Origin: Molossus alvarezi
Lineage: Eukaryota; Chordata; Mammalia; Chiroptera; Molossidae
Direction of reading: 5' to 3'
DNA: 64,000 bases
Assembly (NCBI GenBank): GCA_037176705.1
Contig: JBAWUJ010000136.1
Span: 62,001 to 126,000 of the forward strand
In this document: positions 57,121 through 64,000 of the stretch, piece by piece
How the letters are laid out: each line of letters opens with the position of its first letter
Position numbering within the stretch: the first letter of the stretch is position 1
Position numbers and translations under genes: made by a program
Notes under the pieces: model-generated
Told to the model about the DNA's origin: nothing
Database searches by the model: none
What the model saw: the letters and a program-made list of their open reading frames with translations, nothing else

Positions 57121-58000
57121 TGCTACCTACCCTGGCTTGAGGGGTCCCCGTGCCCTGGGCCCCATGCCCACTTAGTGCTTCAGAAACCCAGTCTCTTTTT
57201 CACCTGAAGTGCCCTTACAGGTTCTGTGCTGACCCAGGGTGCTGGGGGAACCCCGCTGTCTTCAGATTCAGACTCACCATGTGGCCATGGCTCTGTGCTG
57301 GGCAGCTGCTAAGAAGCAGCAAGGAACAGCAAGTGTCTCTGCTGAGCCAGCGAGCCCACACTGAGTAGCTAATGTCCTGATGTGGGTCCTTGAGGAGGAC
57401 TTTTTGCTTCAAGAGGTGGACCTCTAAGCAAGATTTTGGTAGCCCCCTTGCAGAAAGACTGCTGAGCAAACAGTGTGAGCTTTGCTGGCCATGCCACACA
57501 TCCGCTCCTCCTACCTACTCAGGCAGGGAGGGAGGACTTCACCCTTTTCTTCTCTTCCCTTCTTTCCTCACCTGGGCCTGCCCCCCTCACTCAGGTACAA
57601 TGGCCTCAGTAAACCCCACTATCCGACTTTTCCTGGGGCTTTTCTGGGTATCCACGCATGCCCTTTCCACAAGAAGACTCACCTAATTTGTGCAAATACC
57701 AAATTAGTGTACTGCATTGCTCTCAACTGAGGTACATTTACCCCTGTGCTATGGACAGTGACAGCCCTGGCCTGGGGTTGGACAGGTTGGAGCATGGTCC
57801 CCTGCAGCACACAGGTTGTGGCTGCCAGGTTACTTCTGGGATCACATTTAGGATTTGTTTAGTTTTCTGGTTGGGGAGCTTATTGGAGACAAGGGATCTA
57901 TGTGTCTGTGTCCTCTCTCTTTGTGTTTCTCCCTCCTATTATTTCTTTCTCACATCAGAAACTTATCCTCGGGTGAGGAGTAAGTAAGACATAGACAGTA
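57121..58000. other. 5' flank of TSPY-B2
   Basis: Upstream of the TSPY-B2 exon 1. The stretch 57,760-57,985 ends in 'cttatcctcgggtgaggagtaa' and may be a very old plus-strand SINE. I see no other gene. A promoter is expected here but none is recognisable. Confidence 0.4.
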
Positions 58001-58265
58001 GTCCCAAACTTGGCAGTGGGGAAGTCTCACATGTAAGGTATTGAAGATCAAACAGACTCAATGGGAAGATCTGTGGCTGGGAGCACTGTATCCTTGCATC
58101 TGGCTGACCTGAATGCTCCCAGAAAGTCTCACTCTGTGTGTCCCAAGTGACCTTGCATTCTGTCTTCCTCCCATTTTTCTCCTAGCTGTCTTTCCCTCTC
58201 TCTGTGTCTTTCTCCTCTCTCTGCCTGCTGTTCACACTGACCACTGTAGCAAAAGGTAGTTTATT

Positions 58266-58501
58266 AATATTTTTTAATCCTCACCAAGGACATTTTTGCA
58301 TTTACCTTCAGATAGAGCAAGAAGGAGAGAGGAAAAGAGTGAAATACCAATGTGAGAGAGACACATTGAGTAGTTGCCATCCACACAACCCCAACTGGGC
58401 CTGGGACACACTGCAACCACACGTGCCCTTAGCGGGAATCGAACCCAGGCCTATATGGTCCATGGGCCAATGCTCTAACCGCTGAGCCAAGTTGGCCAGG
58501 G
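58266..58501 (-). mobile_element. Ves-type SINE in arm B
   Basis: Minus-strand: TAATCCTCACCAAGGACATT tail, CCTTAGCGGGAATCGAACCC near the B box, head complement GTTGGCCAGGGT. No partner at the equivalent place in arm A, so it is younger than the inverted duplication. Confidence 0.92.
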
Positions 58502-58559
58502 TACAAAGGGTAGTTTAAACAAAAGATATCGATGTCTATTTCTTAATATTTGTGTTGAT

Positions 58560-58801
58560 TCTTCTTTATCCTCACCTGAGGCCATTTTCTTCTTCTTCTG
58601 TTTTTTTTTTGTTCAGATAGAGTGGGAAGCAGAGAGAGAGATTGACAAAAAAAGGACACATTGAGTGGCTGCCACCCTCACAACTAAACCAGGGCCAGGA
58701 ACAAACTGCAACCAAGGTACATGCCCTTAGCGGGAACTGAACCTAGGTCTCTCTCTATTGCAGTCCAACGCTCTTACCGTGGAATGAATCCAGCCAGGAC
58801 T
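58560..58801 (-). mobile_element. Second Ves-type SINE in arm B
   Basis: Minus-strand: TTTATCCTCACCTGAGGCCA tail, GTTCAGATAGAGTGGGAAGC, CTTAGCGGGAACTGAACCT, head near AATCCAGCCAGGACTG. No arm A partner. Confidence 0.88.
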
Positions 58802-58805
58802 GTGT

Positions 58806-58994
58806 TGATTTTTTAGAGAGACAAAAAGGGAAAAAGAGACAGAAACTTAGATGTGAGAAACATCCACTGGCTGCCACCTGTCTCCTAGCGGGGATCAAGC
58901 CAGTTACCAGGGTATGTGACCTTATCAGGAACCATACCATGACTTCTCAGGCCATGGGAGCATGCTCCTTCCTCTCATCCACACTGGCCAGACA
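58806..58994 (-). mobile_element. Old Ves-type SINE, partner of 27,305
   Basis: Minus-strand counterpart of the arm A SINE ('atccacactggccagacagag' at its head end). Confidence 0.75.
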
Positions 58995-59086
58995 GAGATA
59001 TCTATTTTTGAAAAGAGATCCTAAGTATATGACAGATGTTTTCCCTTCTGTCTCAGACATCGCATAGGTGACTAAAAGAATCTGGA

Positions 59087-59866
59087 TCATTGTGGTGATT
59101 TCCTGGTGGGTCCCTGAGAAACCCATGTCTCTTCTAAAGCTGTGACAAAGCACAAGAGTAAGTATAGATGGCTCTTTTGAGAGGGGCAGTGAGACACACC
59201 CTCTCTGCCTTGGGGGACACAGTGAAGCACCTGCATGTGGTCAGCCATGAAGAATATATTCCAGATTGTCCCAGTCAGCAGCTCATAAATATGCAGGCAT
59301 TCACTGAAGCCAATAGGGAGAGTGTACTGTGTCCACAAATTGAGTTCGGCTGAAGTTGGAACAAGATCTTGTCCAGATTGCAGATGGCAACGCTTGTCCA
59401 CCCACCATTTACATGCTGCCCAGCTGACCTCATGCAGAGGACAAGCTATGTCATCATTTGCACAATACATTTCTAACTTCTTCCCAAAGAGCTGTGCTGT
59501 GTTGCAGCAGCAAAATGAGTGTGGACAAACTGGCACAATGAAAGGCATGAGAGACTCCTGAACTTGAGCAAAAAGCAAGATTTGCTTCTGTGCAGTATCC
59601 TCTGGGGAAGTCTTTTCACTGTTGCTTGACAGCCAAATAACTATGTTCTTTAGGGGTTTCCTGTACACTTGACCGCTCATGAGTGTTATACAACTGATTG
59701 TATCCAAGGCTTCATTGCTTTGACACAGGTTAGCCTTTGTCTTTTGTGTATGACTGACAGATGCAGGCTGCTGCACTGCACGCCTGCTGACATTCACGCA
59801 GAACTGCACTCCCTCCTTGCTCTGAGTAAGCCCTCTGGGTAAGTAGTCCTGCACACTTCCTTGCAA
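59087..59866 (-). CDS. Unidentified 259-codon open frame, doubtful
   Basis: The longest open frame in the window outside L1. It is cysteine-rich in the middle (VCPHSFCCCNTAQLFGKKLE, then YCANDDIACPLHEVSWAACK), with no signal peptide, repeated domain or family motif that I recognise. The partner in arm A (about 26.36-27.2 kb) is clearly homologous DNA but its matching frame has stops early (for example after KKKT) and indels, so there is no sign of constraint on both copies. It could be a decayed exon or retrocopy, or a chance frame. Confidence 0.2.
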   Translation of the reverse strand: MQGSVQDYLPRGLTQSKEGVQFCVNVSRRAVQQPASVSHTQKTKANLCQSNEALDTISCITLMSGQVYRKPLKNIVIWLSSNSEKTSPEDTAQKQILLFAQVQESLMPFIVPVCPHSFCCCNTAQLFGKKLEMYCANDDIACPLHEVSWAACKWWVDKRCHLQSGQDLVPTSAELNLWTQYTLPIGFSECLHIYELLTGTIWNIFFMADHMQVLHCVPQGREGVSHCPSQKSHLYLLLCFVTALEETWVSQGPTRKSPQ

Positions 59867-59982
59867 GCCAGCCCCACAGAGAAAGGTTGACTCTCCCTGT
59901 TAAGTTTTCTCCTTGACACAACCCTGCCCAGGTCTTTAGCAATCATGCCTACCTGAAAAAAATCTCTCTTCTGTCATACAGA

Positions 59983-60640
59983 AGTAAGTGAGATCATATG
60001 ATACTTGTCTTTTTCTGCTTGGCTTGTTTCACTTAGGATAATACTTTCCAGGTCCCCCCATGTCCTCTCCAAGAAAAAGCAATCTTTCTTTCTTACAGCT
60101 GCATAGTACTCCGTTGTGTACAGGTACCAGAGATATTTTTTTTATCCATTTTTCTGCTGATGAATATTTGGGCTGTTTCCAGATCATAGCTATTATAAAT
60201 ATTGCTGCTATAAACATGGGGGTACATATATTCTTTCTGATTGGTGTTTCAGGCTTTGTACAGTATATTTCTAGAAGTGGGATTACTGGATCAAATGGAA
60301 GCTCAATTTTTAATTATTTGAGGTAACACCATATTGTTTTCCATAGTGGCTGCACCAGTCTGAATTCCCACCAGCAGTGCACTAGAGTCCCCTTTTCTCC
60401 ACACCCTCGGCAAACTTTTTGATTTGTGGATGGCGGCCATTCTGACAGATGTGAGGTGATGCCTCATTGTTGTTTAGAAGAGGGGTTGGGGGGAAATAAA
60501 CCACAGAACTTATATGCATGCACGAACAACCAATGGCCATGGACAACAAAGTCGGGTAATGGGTGGGGGTGGATGGGAAAGAGGGTGTCAGTGGGTAAAA
60601 AAAAAACAATTTGTAACAAAAATTAATTAATAATTTTTTA
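59983..60640 (+). mobile_element. Twin-primed L1 (inverted 5' piece, forward 3' end)
   Basis: 59,983-60,475 is minus-strand L1 (reverse of L1-C 22,735-23,230). 60,476-60,640 is plus-strand 3' UTR (equivalent of L1-C from about 23,315) with a poly-A-rich end. The two pieces are adjacent in the element with about 80 nt lost between, the hallmark of twin priming. It truncates the outer end of arm B. Confidence 0.85.
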
Positions 60641-60641
60641 T

Positions 60642-60887
60642 TTATTTATTTATTTTTTATCCTCACCCGAGGACATCTTTCGATATTTTGTTCAGATAGA
60701 GTGAGAGGGAGAGAGAGAGAGAGAAGCATCGACGTGAAAGCAACACATCGAGTGGCTGCCACCCACACGACCCAACCAGGGCTGGGGACAAACTGCAACC
60801 AAGGTACATGCCCTTAGCGGGAACCGAACCCGGGTCTCTCCGGACCGCAGGCTGACGCTCTAACCGCTGAGCCAAACCGGCCAGGGC
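60642..60887 (-). mobile_element. Best-preserved Ves-type SINE
   Basis: Minus-strand copy, nearly consensus: TTATCCTCACCCGAGGACAT, ACATCGAGTGGCTGCCACCC, CGGGAACCGAACCCGGGTCT, CTCTAACCGCTGAGCCAAAC, CGGCCAGGGC. CpGs are retained, so it is recent. The tRNA-derived promoter boxes are intact. Flanked by AT-rich sequence with a possible AATTTTT duplication. Confidence 0.95.
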
Positions 60888-60892
60888 AAAAT

Positions 60893-61062
60893 TTTTAAAG
60901 GAAGTTTTGGGAGAGGGAAGAGATAAACCACAGAACTTATATGAGTGTACACATAACCAATAAAGATGGACAACAGCTGGGGATGGGGTGGGAGGGAATG
61001 GGGAGGAGGGTGTCAATGGGGAAAAAAGGAGAAACATCTGTAACAAAAATAAAATAAAAAAT
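60893..61062 (+). mobile_element. L1 3'-UTR fragment
   Basis: 'gagataaaccacagaactta', GGGATGGGGTGGGAGG, then 'gaaacatctgtaacaaaaat' and an A-rich tail. Only the last ~170 bp of an L1. Confidence 0.85.
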
Positions 61063-61200
61063 CTCTGAACTATGTAACAGCAAAGTTCAATTTCAGACCA
61101 AATACAAGAAACCATTTTTGCTGTATTTGATGTGTCTGTGCTGCCACCTAGTGCACATAAGGAAGAATGCTCTATGAATGTACAATCCAATCCAGAGGTG
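61063..61200 (+). repeat. ~140-bp repeat, copy 1, with CTCF-like core
   Basis: 'ctgaactatgtaacagcaaa', 'cagaccaaatacaagaaacc', then CTGCCACCTAGTGC at 61,141-61,154 and 'gaatgctctatgaatgta'. Related copies start at about 62,232, 62,521 and 63,727. The AT-rich segment after it also recurs after copies 3 and 4. Confidence 0.8.
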
Positions 61201-61299
61201 TCCTTTACATACTGATATACTACATCTACATATTACTAAAAATTAATACATGCTAATTTTAGGAAATTTAGAATATCCTGGAAGGTAAAAACAAAAAAA

Positions 61300-61870
61300 T
61301 TCCCCATTCTCCTAAAACTATTCCAAAAAATTCAAGAAAATGGAAGACTCCCAATCTCTTTTTATGAAGTCAGCATAATTTTAATTCTTAAACCAGATAA
61401 AGATACTACAAATAAAGAAAACTACAGGCCAATTTTCCTGATAAACATAGATGCCAAAATTTCTAACAAAATATTAGTAAATCATATCCATCAATACATT
61501 AAAAAATTTATTCATCTTGTCCTAGTGGGATTCATCCCTAGAATGCAAGGAAGGTACAATATTTGCATATCAATATATGTGATACACCACATAAACACAA
61601 TGACAGATAAATCCATACAATCTTATCAATAATTGCTGGAATTGCAATTACTGTGCATTGCAGCTGTGAGTATACAATGGTGCAGCCCCTGTGGAACTGG
61701 TGCGGTGATTCCTCAGAAAACCTAAGTATCGAATTAGCATATGGTGCTACAATCCCGCTGGTGGATATGGACCCAAAAGAAGGCAAAGCAGGGGTGCCAG
61801 AAGGTATTTGCACTCCTATGATCACAGCAGCGTTATTCCTAGAAGCCAAGAGGTGGAAACCACCCAAACA
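61300..61870 (+). mobile_element. Old L1 ORF2 fragments
   Basis: 61,300-61,632 is reverse-transcriptase sequence ('actacaggccaat', GGGATTCATCCCTAGAATGC). 61,633-61,870 jumps to the ORF2 3' end, encoding MHCSCEYTMVQPLWNWCG and TIPLVDMDPKEGKAG-type residues. It is more diverged than the other L1s. Confidence 0.75.
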
Positions 61871-62210
61871 ATCCTTGGTCAGGGCACATACTAAAATGAA
61901 CAGTGAAGGAATAAATAAGTGGAACAACAGATTTATGTCTGTCTCTTTCTTCCTGTGATTCTTTCTCTTTCTCTCCAAAAACAATCAATAAAAACATTTT
62001 CAATAATATTTCTATTGACTCTTTGAAGATAGAGGATGGGAGAGAGAGAAACATAGATGTGAGAGAGAAACATTGATGGGCTGCCTTCTGTACGCCCTTT
62101 ACTGGGGATGGAGCCTGCAACCCGGGCCTGTACTCTGACTAGGGATCAGACTGGAACTCTCAAGAAACGGGACAACACTCACTCCACTGAGACACACTGG
62201 CCAGGCAATA
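61871..62210 (-). mobile_element. Old SINE remnants
   Basis: 61,871-62,000 resembles the end of a plus-strand Ves-type SINE (CT-rich, then AATCAATAAAAACA). 62,005-62,210 is a minus-strand Ves-type copy ('gagagaaacattgatgggctgcc', 'actggggatggagcctgcaacc', 'cactggccaggc'). Confidence 0.7.
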
Positions 62211-62231
62211 AAAAGTTTTTTAAAAACCACT

Positions 62232-62370
62232 GAACTATATAACAGCCACAATCAATTTCTGACCAAATGCAGTGAAACCATTTTTTTCCATTTATTTGAT
62301 ATGTTCATGCCGCCATCTAGTGGAATGATAGAAGAATGCTCTATAAATGTAGAAGCCTGCAAGTATTCAC
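62232..62370 (+). repeat. ~140-bp repeat, copy 2
   Basis: 'ctgaactatataacagccac', 'gaccaaatgcagtgaaacc', core GCCGCCATCTAGTGG at 62,309-62,323, then 'gaatgctctataaatgta'. Confidence 0.8.
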
Positions 62371-62384
62371 AATATGCCATGTAA

Positions 62385-62515
62385 GCGGGTTCGATATCTG
62401 CTCAGGGCTAATACAAGAATCAACAAATCAATGCATAGTAAGTGGGACAACAAATTGATCTCTCCCTCTCAGTTTTTCTTTCACTCTTTCCAAAGTCTAT
62501 TAATGAAAATAATTT
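62385..62515 (+). mobile_element. SINE remnant
   Basis: 'ggttcgatatctgctcagggc' resembles a SINE B-box region, followed by a CT-rich stretch and 'tctattaatgaaaata'. Short and diverged. Confidence 0.55.
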
Positions 62516-62520
62516 GAAAT

Positions 62521-62660
62521 CACTAAACTAAAAAACAGCCATGTTCTATTTTAGAACAAATACTCAGAAATCATTCTTGCTACTTATTGGATGTGCTGCC
62601 ACCTAGTGGAAAAATGGAAAAATGCTCCGTGAATGTAGAATTAGGGATAAAATCCATGTG
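62521..62660 (+). repeat. ~140-bp repeat, copy 3
   Basis: 'ctaaactaaaaaacagccat', core CTGCCACCTAGTGG at 62,596-62,609, then 'aatgctccgtgaatgtagaa'. Confidence 0.8.
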
Positions 62661-62954
62661 TTCGTACATATTGACAGTTACTACACATACATTATTATTT
62701 AAAAATAATCCTTGCACAATTTAGAAAATTTACAGTACTTAGAAAAGTAGAAAGAAGAAAACTTACCAATAATGTCACTTTGCCATTGTTGCACGATTCT
62801 GAGTGCCTGGGCAGAAGAGATAGAAAGATCAAGGTGCACTTCTCTCTGTATACAGTCAACTTTTCTGCCCTTTGGGTGCTAACCTTGAACTTAGTTTTGA
62901 TACTTGATGTTTGCTTTGCTCACCTATCATCAAGCCCTTGTAAAAATTAAATTT
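62661..62954. other. Unassigned; includes AT-rich segment shared with other repeat copies
   Basis: The first ~100 bp resemble the DNA following copies 1 and 4; the remainder has nothing I recognise. Confidence 0.45.
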
Positions 62955-63150
62955 AGCCCAGGAAGAGAGATTCAGTGGTTGAGCAGGAGCCCTCGCAACA
63001 AGAGGTCACCAGTTGGATTCCTGGTCAGGGCTCGTGCCAGGGTTGTGGGATAGATCCCCACTAGGGGGCGTGCAAGAGGCAGCCGATAGATGTATCTTTC
63101 TCCCTCTCTCTCTCTCACCAAAACATCAATACAAATGTTTAAAAAAGTAT
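62955..63150 (+). mobile_element. Old Ves-type SINE carrying a CTCF-like core
   Basis: 'agattcagtggttgagcagg', 'gttggattcctggtcagggc', GTGCCAGGGTTGTGGG, CCACTAGGGGGCG at 63,058-63,070, then CT-rich and 'caaaacatcaatacaaatg'. Confidence 0.82.
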
Positions 63151-63214
63151 TAAAATTTAACCCTATAAATGTACTTCAGTTGCTTTAAGTTCCGTTAGTT
63201 GTTTCAGAATTTCT

Positions 63215-63440
63215 GTTTGTTTTTAGTACTTTAAAAAAGTATATCTTTATTGTTTCAAGGACAGAAGTCTCTGCATTTTCCCTTCCGGATACCCTCCTTC
63301 CTGCTCCCCATATGCCCCTCACCTTCACTGCACTGTTGTCTGCAGTGCATTGCACACCAATAACCAATATGCATTGGTTATGCATATATTCATATAAGTA
63401 CTTTGGCTTATATCTTGTTTTATTTTTCATTACGATAAAA
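63215..63440 (-). mobile_element. Probable L1 3'-UTR fragment
   Basis: 'ccctccttcctgctccccat', 'cactgttgtctgcagtgcat' and 'ttggttatgcatata' resemble the reverse-oriented L1 3' UTR seen at 0.70-0.80 and 44.6-44.7 kb. Diverged. Confidence 0.5.
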
Positions 63441-63579
63441 TGTTGCAGTAAATATCTTTTGGTACAGGAATATATTTACACACACACACAGTTATATACG
63501 CAACTAATTCGGCAGTTTAAATGACAAACAGGGTCTTGCTGAATGGATACATGCATTTATAAACTTAATAGATATTGCA

Positions 63580-63715
63580 CTGGCAGGTAGCTGAGTTGGG
63601 TAGAGTCTCATCCCGATTCGCCAAGGTTTTAGGTTCCATCCTTCTACATAACTCGTAATAGGGGCAACTAACGAATGAATCTCACCTCTCCAAAATCAAT
63701 CCATGAATACAAAAT
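63580..63715 (+). mobile_element. SINE remnant
   Basis: 'gcactggcaggtagctgagt', 'taggttccatcctt' and 'ccaaaatcaatccatgaata' follow the SINE layout at low similarity. Confidence 0.5.
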
Positions 63716-63726
63716 TAAAACTATCA

Positions 63727-63870
63727 CTGAACTATTTAACAGCCACATTCAATTTCAGACCACGAACCAAAAAACCATTTTGGCTATTTCTTCGCTATGT
63801 GTATACTGCCACCCAGTGGAAGCATAGAAGAATGCATTACGACTGCAAAATCATTCATCTAGTCCAGATG
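63727..63870 (+). repeat. ~140-bp repeat, copy 4
   Basis: 'ctgaactatttaacagccac', 'attcaatttcagaccacgaa', core CTGCCACCCAGTGG at 63,806-63,819, then 'gaatgcattacgactg'. The following AT-rich DNA to the window edge resembles that after copy 1. Confidence 0.8.
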
Positions 63871-64000
63871 TGTTTTTACATATTAATAACGATTCTAAAA
63901 ACAATTCATTATTAAAATTAATTTATGCCCATTCTATAAAATTGATAGTATTCCAAAAAGTAAAATATAGGGAAAATATCTGCCATCATCTCACTATTCC

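Larger units (their letters stand above)
51458..59982 (-). repeat. Inverted repeat arm B
   Basis: Reverse complement of arm A (26,316-31,118). It is longer by the segment about 54,950-58,000, which has no partner in arm A and carries a TSPY/TSPX pseudogene, and by SINEs at 58.27 and 58.56 kb. The outer end at 59,982 is cut by an L1. Spacer between arms is about 20.3 kb. Confidence 0.85.

Noticed and set aside
60642..60887. tRNA-gene-like A and B boxes in SINE heads (here and in the other SINEs)
   Set aside because: They are the tRNA-derived promoters of Ves-type SINEs; no mature tRNA cloverleaf with acceptor stem follows.
1..64000. Endogenous retrovirus (paired LTRs, gag-pol-env)
   Set aside because: I saw no LTR pair, primer binding site or retroviral pol. 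Reverse-transcriptase sequence in the window is all LINE-1 type.

Overview
The window reads as mammalian nuclear DNA, most likely from a bat. Its SINEs are tRNA-derived Ves-type elements (head GCCCTGGCCGG, CT-rich middle, tail related to TCCTCGGGTGAGGATAAA), the bulk of the rest is LINE-1, and the real genes have introns with GT/AG boundaries. I cannot fix the genus. Two multicopy male-type gene families are recognisable from their exons: RBMY (the Y homologue of RBMX/hnRNP G) and TSPY/TSPX (SET/NAP domain). Finding both as several decayed copies, inside direct and inverted duplications and a heavy L1 load, points to the male-specific part of a Y chromosome. That assignment is inference.

Layout. 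0-4.5 kb: a minus-strand L1 with a nested SINE, an L1 5'-UTR scrap, then an RBMY remnant (30 bp of one exon with its donor, plus intron). 4.5-10.8 kb: a decayed, nearly full-length L1 (L1-B). 10.8-15.4 kb: single-copy-looking DNA with a GATGA/GACA-type degenerate repeat and an unidentified GC-rich block. 15.4-24.8 kb: RBMY copy 1, with three exons found and a young full-length L1 (L1-C, target-site duplication intact) in its last intron. 25.4-26.0 kb: a spacer block present again at 35.2-36.2 and in part at 51.3 kb. 26.3-31.1 kb: arm A of an inverted repeat, leading into a TSPY gene (plus strand, six exons, 30.67-32.94 kb). 32.8-37.1 kb: duplicated copies of the TSPY 3' end, including an orphan exon 5 with both splice sites. 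38.0-44.6 kb: RBMY copy 2, interrupted by an older L1 (L1-D, with an exact 30-bp minisatellite). 44.6-51.3 kb: two L1s abutting head to head. 51.5-60.0 kb: arm B of the inverted repeat, with a truncated TSPY exon 1 and, in a 3-kb block absent from arm A, a second TSPY/TSPX pseudogene (minus strand) whose five exons can be placed. 60.0-64.0 kb: a twin-primed L1, SINEs, and four copies of a ~140-bp repeat each carrying a CTCF-like core.

How it fits together: RBMY and TSPY look like neighbours in one ancestral repeat unit. Copy 1 (15.4-26 kb) and copy 2 (38-51.45 kb) keep the same order, RBMY exon, intron, spacer block, even though different L1s interrupt them. Most copies are pseudogenes. TSPY-A is the best preserved: exons 2-5 form one uninterrupted frame with canonical splice sites, while its exon 1 has one frameshift and three TAG stops. 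No rRNA, functional tRNA, CRISPR array, retroviral provirus or bacterial gene was seen. Gene family assignments rest on recalled family motifs and on comparing copies within the window by eye; no search was run, so identities are approximate.
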